A DNA stretch of 64,000 nt from Muribaculaceae bacterium (lineage in GTDB: Bacteria; Bacteroidota; Bacteroidia; Bacteroidales; Muribaculaceae): assembly GCA_017621225.1 (NCBI GenBank), contig JAGATN010000013.1, positions 124,001 through 188,000 of the forward strand, in the 5' to 3' direction. Below, piece by piece: positions 61,605 through 64,000 of the stretch. Every line of letters starts with the position of its first letter. Within the stretch, counting starts at the first letter, position 1. The position numbers and the translations under genes were made by a program. Below the pieces are notes generated by a model. It saw only the letters and a program-made list of their open reading frames with translations. It had not been told where the DNA came from and made no database searches.

Positions 61605-62729
61605 TCAGCTTAATATCGATTTGAATTCAGTTAAAAACTTATCGGCTTCGGCTTTGCCTATGCACAGGGCAGGCAGCAACCTTACGGTCGATGCGCCCGC
61701 ACCTCCGGTAAATATTTTATGTTCGAACAGAAGGCGTTTGCGCATTTCCGCGCCCGAACCGTTCAGCTCGACTCCAATCATAAGTCCTCGGCCACGCACA
61801 TCGGTCAGAGCGTCGATTTTGCGCAATTCCGACAACAGATATTCGCCTACTTCGGCGGCATTTTCCACCAAATGTTCCGACTCCATGACATCAAGCACGG
61901 CAATGGCGGCGGCACAAGCCAAATGATTGCCGCCAAACGTGGTTCCGAGCATACTTTTCACCGCCTTGAATTCGGGCGAAATCAGCACGGCACCCATCGG
62001 AAAGCCATTGGCTATTCCCTTGGCCACGGTTATCAAATCGGGGCGAACACCCGCATATTGATGCGCAAAGAACTTGCCGGTACGTCCGTATCCCGACTGA
62101 ATCTCGTCGGCAATCATTACCACGCCGTAACGCTTGGTCAAGTCGCGCAAACCGCGCATGAAGTCATCATCAGGCATCCTTATTCCGGCCACGCCCTGTA
62201 TGCCCTCGATAATCACGGCACAAAACTCGCCGGTGGCAAGCTTGCGTTCAGCCGCTTCAAGATCGTTAAGCGGCGAAAACTCCACATTGGGCGTAGCGTT
62301 GAACGGAGAAACTATTTTGGGATTGTCGGTAGCGGCTACGGCACCCGACGTGCGGCCATGGAAAGCCTTGTCAAACGCCAGAAGTTTTGACTTGCCGGTA
62401 TGAAACGAAGCAAGCTTTATGGCATTTTCATTTGCTTCAGCACCCGAATTGCACAAAAACAGCGAATAATCGTCGTAACCGCTCAATTTGCCCAATTTTT
62501 CGGCAAGAGTTACCTGCAATGAATTTTTCACCGAATTTGAATAAAATCCAAGTTTTGCCACCTGCTGAGCCACGGCATCGACATATCGGGGATGAGCATG
62601 ACCTATCGAAATCACGGCATGTCCGCCGTACAAATCAAGATATTCCGTGCCATCCTTATCGTACACGTAGCATCCCTTGCCCCTGACGGGCTCTATGTCG
62701 TAAAGAGAATATACGTCAAAAAGATTCAT
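61605..62729 (-). CDS. argD: Acetylornithine aminotransferase
   Basis: 374 residues. Class III PLP aminotransferase: GGHAVISIGHAHPRYVDA, NSGAEANENAIKLA, IADEIQSGYGRTGKFFAHQ and the PLP lysine in TVAKGIANGFPMGAV. It makes acyl-ornithine from the semialdehyde with glutamate as donor. 24 bases after argC; argF' begins five bases after it. Confidence 0.95.
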   Translation of the reverse strand: MNLFDVYSLYDIEPVRGKGCYVYDKDGTEYLDLYGGHAVISIGHAHPRYVDAVAQQVAKLGFYSNSVKNSLQVTLAEKLGKLSGYDDYSLFLCNSGAEANENAIKLASFHTGKSKLLAFDKAFHGRTSGAVAATDNPKIVSPFNATPNVEFSPLNDLEAAERKLATGEFCAVIIEGIQGVAGIRMPDDDFMRGLRDLTKRYGVVMIADEIQSGYGRTGKFFAHQYAGVRPDLITVAKGIANGFPMGAVLISPEFKAVKSMLGTTFGGNHLACAAAIAVLDVMESEHLVENAAEVGEYLLSELRKIDALTDVRGRGLMIGVELNGSGAEMRKRLLFEHKIFTGGAGASTVRLLPALCIGKAEADKFLTEFKSILS

Positions 62730-62753
62730 ACCCTATGTTACTGATTTTTATCG

Positions 62754-63713
62754 TTAAAACGCCGAAGGCTTCAGCCGTAAACCGCAACGCTCGTCAAGCC
62801 CCGACATTATGTTCATATTTTGCACTGCCTGTCCCGACGCGCCTTTGAGCAAATTGTCGATTGCCGATACTATCAGCAACTTCGATCCATGCTTTTCGGG
62901 ACGCACCATAGCCTTATTGGTGTTTACGACCTGCTTCAGATCGACGGCCTTGTCAGACACCACGGTAAACGGAGCGTCGGCATAATAGTCGTCATACAAT
63001 TTTCGAGCTTCCTCGTCGGAGAGATCGCAATCGGTATACACCGATGCGAATATGCCTCTCGCAAAATCGCCACGCATAGGCACGAAATTGATATTTGCGC
63101 TAAAATCAGGCTGCAACAAGTGCAACGTGCGGTTTATCTCAATAAGATGCTGATGGCCGAACGGCTTATACACCGACAGATTGTCCGTGCGCCAACTGAA
63201 ATGAGTCGTCGCACCGGGTTTCACTCCGGCACCGGTCGATCCGGTTATGGCCGTCACATGCACATCGTTGGTAAGCTTTCCGACTGCGGCAAGCGGAAGC
63301 AAGGCAAGCTGAATGGCCGTTGCGAAGCATCCGGGATTGGCAACCTTGTCGGCCACGGATATGCGCGCTCGGTTCACCTCGGGCAAGCCGTAGACATATC
63401 CGCAACTTTCGTCGCGGAAGTCTTGTGCCAGGTCAATCACCTTCAGCCCCGAAGGCATTTCGTTTCGCTCCCAGAAAGCCGTGCTCTGTCCGTGTCCGGA
63501 ACATAGATACAGCACGTCAATGGCCCCAAGGTCAAAATCGGCCGAGAATCTCAGATCGGTCTCGCCGGCCAACCCGCCATGAACGTCGGTAATGCGATTT
63601 CCGGCATTGCTTTCAGAATGCACGAATGCAATCTCGGCTTCGGGATGATTTATGAGCAATCGCAGCAGTTCGCCGGCAGTATATCCGGCACCACCTATTA
63701 TACCTATTTTCAT
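62754..63713 (-). CDS. argC: N-acetyl-gamma-glutamyl-phosphate reductase
   Basis: 319 residues. GIIGGAGYTAGELLRLLINH (nucleotide loop), active-site cysteine in NPGCFATAIQLALLPL and the histidine in PFGHQHLIEINRTL. Reduces acyl-glutamyl phosphate to the semialdehyde, the third step. Its ATG overlaps the argG stop (ATGA). Confidence 0.96.
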   Translation of the reverse strand: MKIGIIGGAGYTAGELLRLLINHPEAEIAFVHSESNAGNRITDVHGGLAGETDLRFSADFDLGAIDVLYLCSGHGQSTAFWERNEMPSGLKVIDLAQDFRDESCGYVYGLPEVNRARISVADKVANPGCFATAIQLALLPLAAVGKLTNDVHVTAITGSTGAGVKPGATTHFSWRTDNLSVYKPFGHQHLIEINRTLHLLQPDFSANINFVPMRGDFARGIFASVYTDCDLSDEEARKLYDDYYADAPFTVVSDKAVDLKQVVNTNKAMVRPEKHGSKLLIVSAIDNLLKGASGQAVQNMNIMSGLDERCGLRLKPSAF

Positions 63714-64000
63714 TTGTCGTTATCGGGCTTGGCGTTGCGCTTCTGCACGTTGTAAAATATCTTCATCTGATTGCCCAGAATCTTGGTGAAGCCCTTCACG
63801 TCGTCGGCACTCCAAGCCTTGTTTACCTCGCCATATTCGCCGAAGTCGGTCTTCATGAGGTCGTAGGGCGAATCCACGCCTACGAGCGTGTAGCCGTAAG
63901 GACGCAATATTATCTCCACTGTACCGGTGACATTGGTCTGCGAGCTTTCGAGGAATGCTTCCATATCGCGCATAACCGGTTCGAGATACTGAGCTTCGTG
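63710..64000 (-). CDS. argG: Argininosuccinate synthase, C-terminal part (runs off window)
   Basis: 97 codons ending at 63710; the frame stays open to the right edge, and the methionine at 63973 is internal (preceded by HEAQYLEPV). The sequence (MRDMEAFLESSQTNVTGTVE, RPYGYTLVGVDSPYDLM) is the C-terminal oligomerisation end of ArgG of the Bacteroidota type. It joins citrulline and aspartate. First visible gene of the arginine operon; the promoter lies outside the window. Confidence 0.9.
   Translation of the reverse strand, partial: HEAQYLEPVMRDMEAFLESSQTNVTGTVEIILRPYGYTLVGVDSPYDLMKTDFGEYGEVNKAWSADDVKGFTKILGNQMKIFYNVQKRNAKPDNDK

Noticed and set aside
1-64000. CRISPR array, rRNA operon, prophage or complete insertion sequence
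   Set aside because: No regularly spaced repeats, no rRNA-like sequence, no transposase, integrase or phage structural gene recognised.

Overview
The window looks like chromosome of a Bacteroidota member of the order Bacteroidales, probably a gut Muribaculaceae-type organism. The evidence is the Bacteroidota promoter -7 box TAnnTTTG in front of most transcription units, weak or absent Shine-Dalgarno sequences, Bacteroidota-specific families (DUF4270, DUF3078, GldB-type lipoprotein, Bacteroidota Crp/Fnr, carbamoyltransferase ArgF'), and a B12-dependent class II ribonucleotide reductase. Isoleucine ATA codons seem unusually common in the conserved genes. The genus is inference.

Layout. 1-920: two tandem minus-strand secreted DsbD-alpha-like proteins, one cut by the window edge. 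1072-3307: a half-length GT5 starch-synthase-like protein and a DUF4270 lipoprotein. 3335-3638: tRNA-Thr(CGT) and, on the other strand, tRNA-Met(CAT). 3763-6004: flavodoxin divergent from purH. 6041-11816: the cell-elongation cluster mreB-mreC-mreD-mrdA-rodA. 11909-15448: LysE-type exporter, CBM9-like protein, tRNA-Glu(CTC) and a secreted CotH-family protein. 15563-19314 (minus): a metal module (AraC regulator with an HMA-like N-terminus, and a permease with an HMA tail), a redoxin without its cysteines, and a GldB-like lipoprotein. 19465-23347: cell-wall amidase, MCE protein, dnaA. 23371-30483: nitroreductase, nrdJ, malQ, an ECF S-component. 30763-36896: ilvD-ilvB-ilvN-thioesterase-ilvC with a structured leader. 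37116-41524: META lipoprotein, purC, menG, M13 peptidase. 41659-44239 (minus): an ECF sigma factor with an anti-sigma protein that carries a beta-barrel, and a DUF4840-like lipoprotein. 44532-53105: TPR protein, Lrp regulator divergent from metY, a DUF3078 operon ending in a Crp/Fnr regulator, a cyclophilin and an M16 peptidase. 53111-54842 (minus): a small redox operon of foreign codon use with eroded DNA at its right edge. 55212-57416: membrane pyrophosphatase. 57526-64000 (minus): arginine operon argG-argC-argD-argF'-argB-deacetylase-argH, with argG cut by the right edge.

Most of the window is housekeeping: wall elongation, purine, branched-chain amino acid and arginine synthesis, replication initiation. 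I see no CRISPR array, prophage, intact insertion sequence, rRNA or recognisable defence system. The parts most worth a second look are the sigma/anti-sigma-barrel pair, the doubly HMA-tagged metal module, the putative ilv attenuator, a palindrome shared by purH and nrdJ, and the transferred redox operon whose promoter now reads through a 21-codon HU-like stub.
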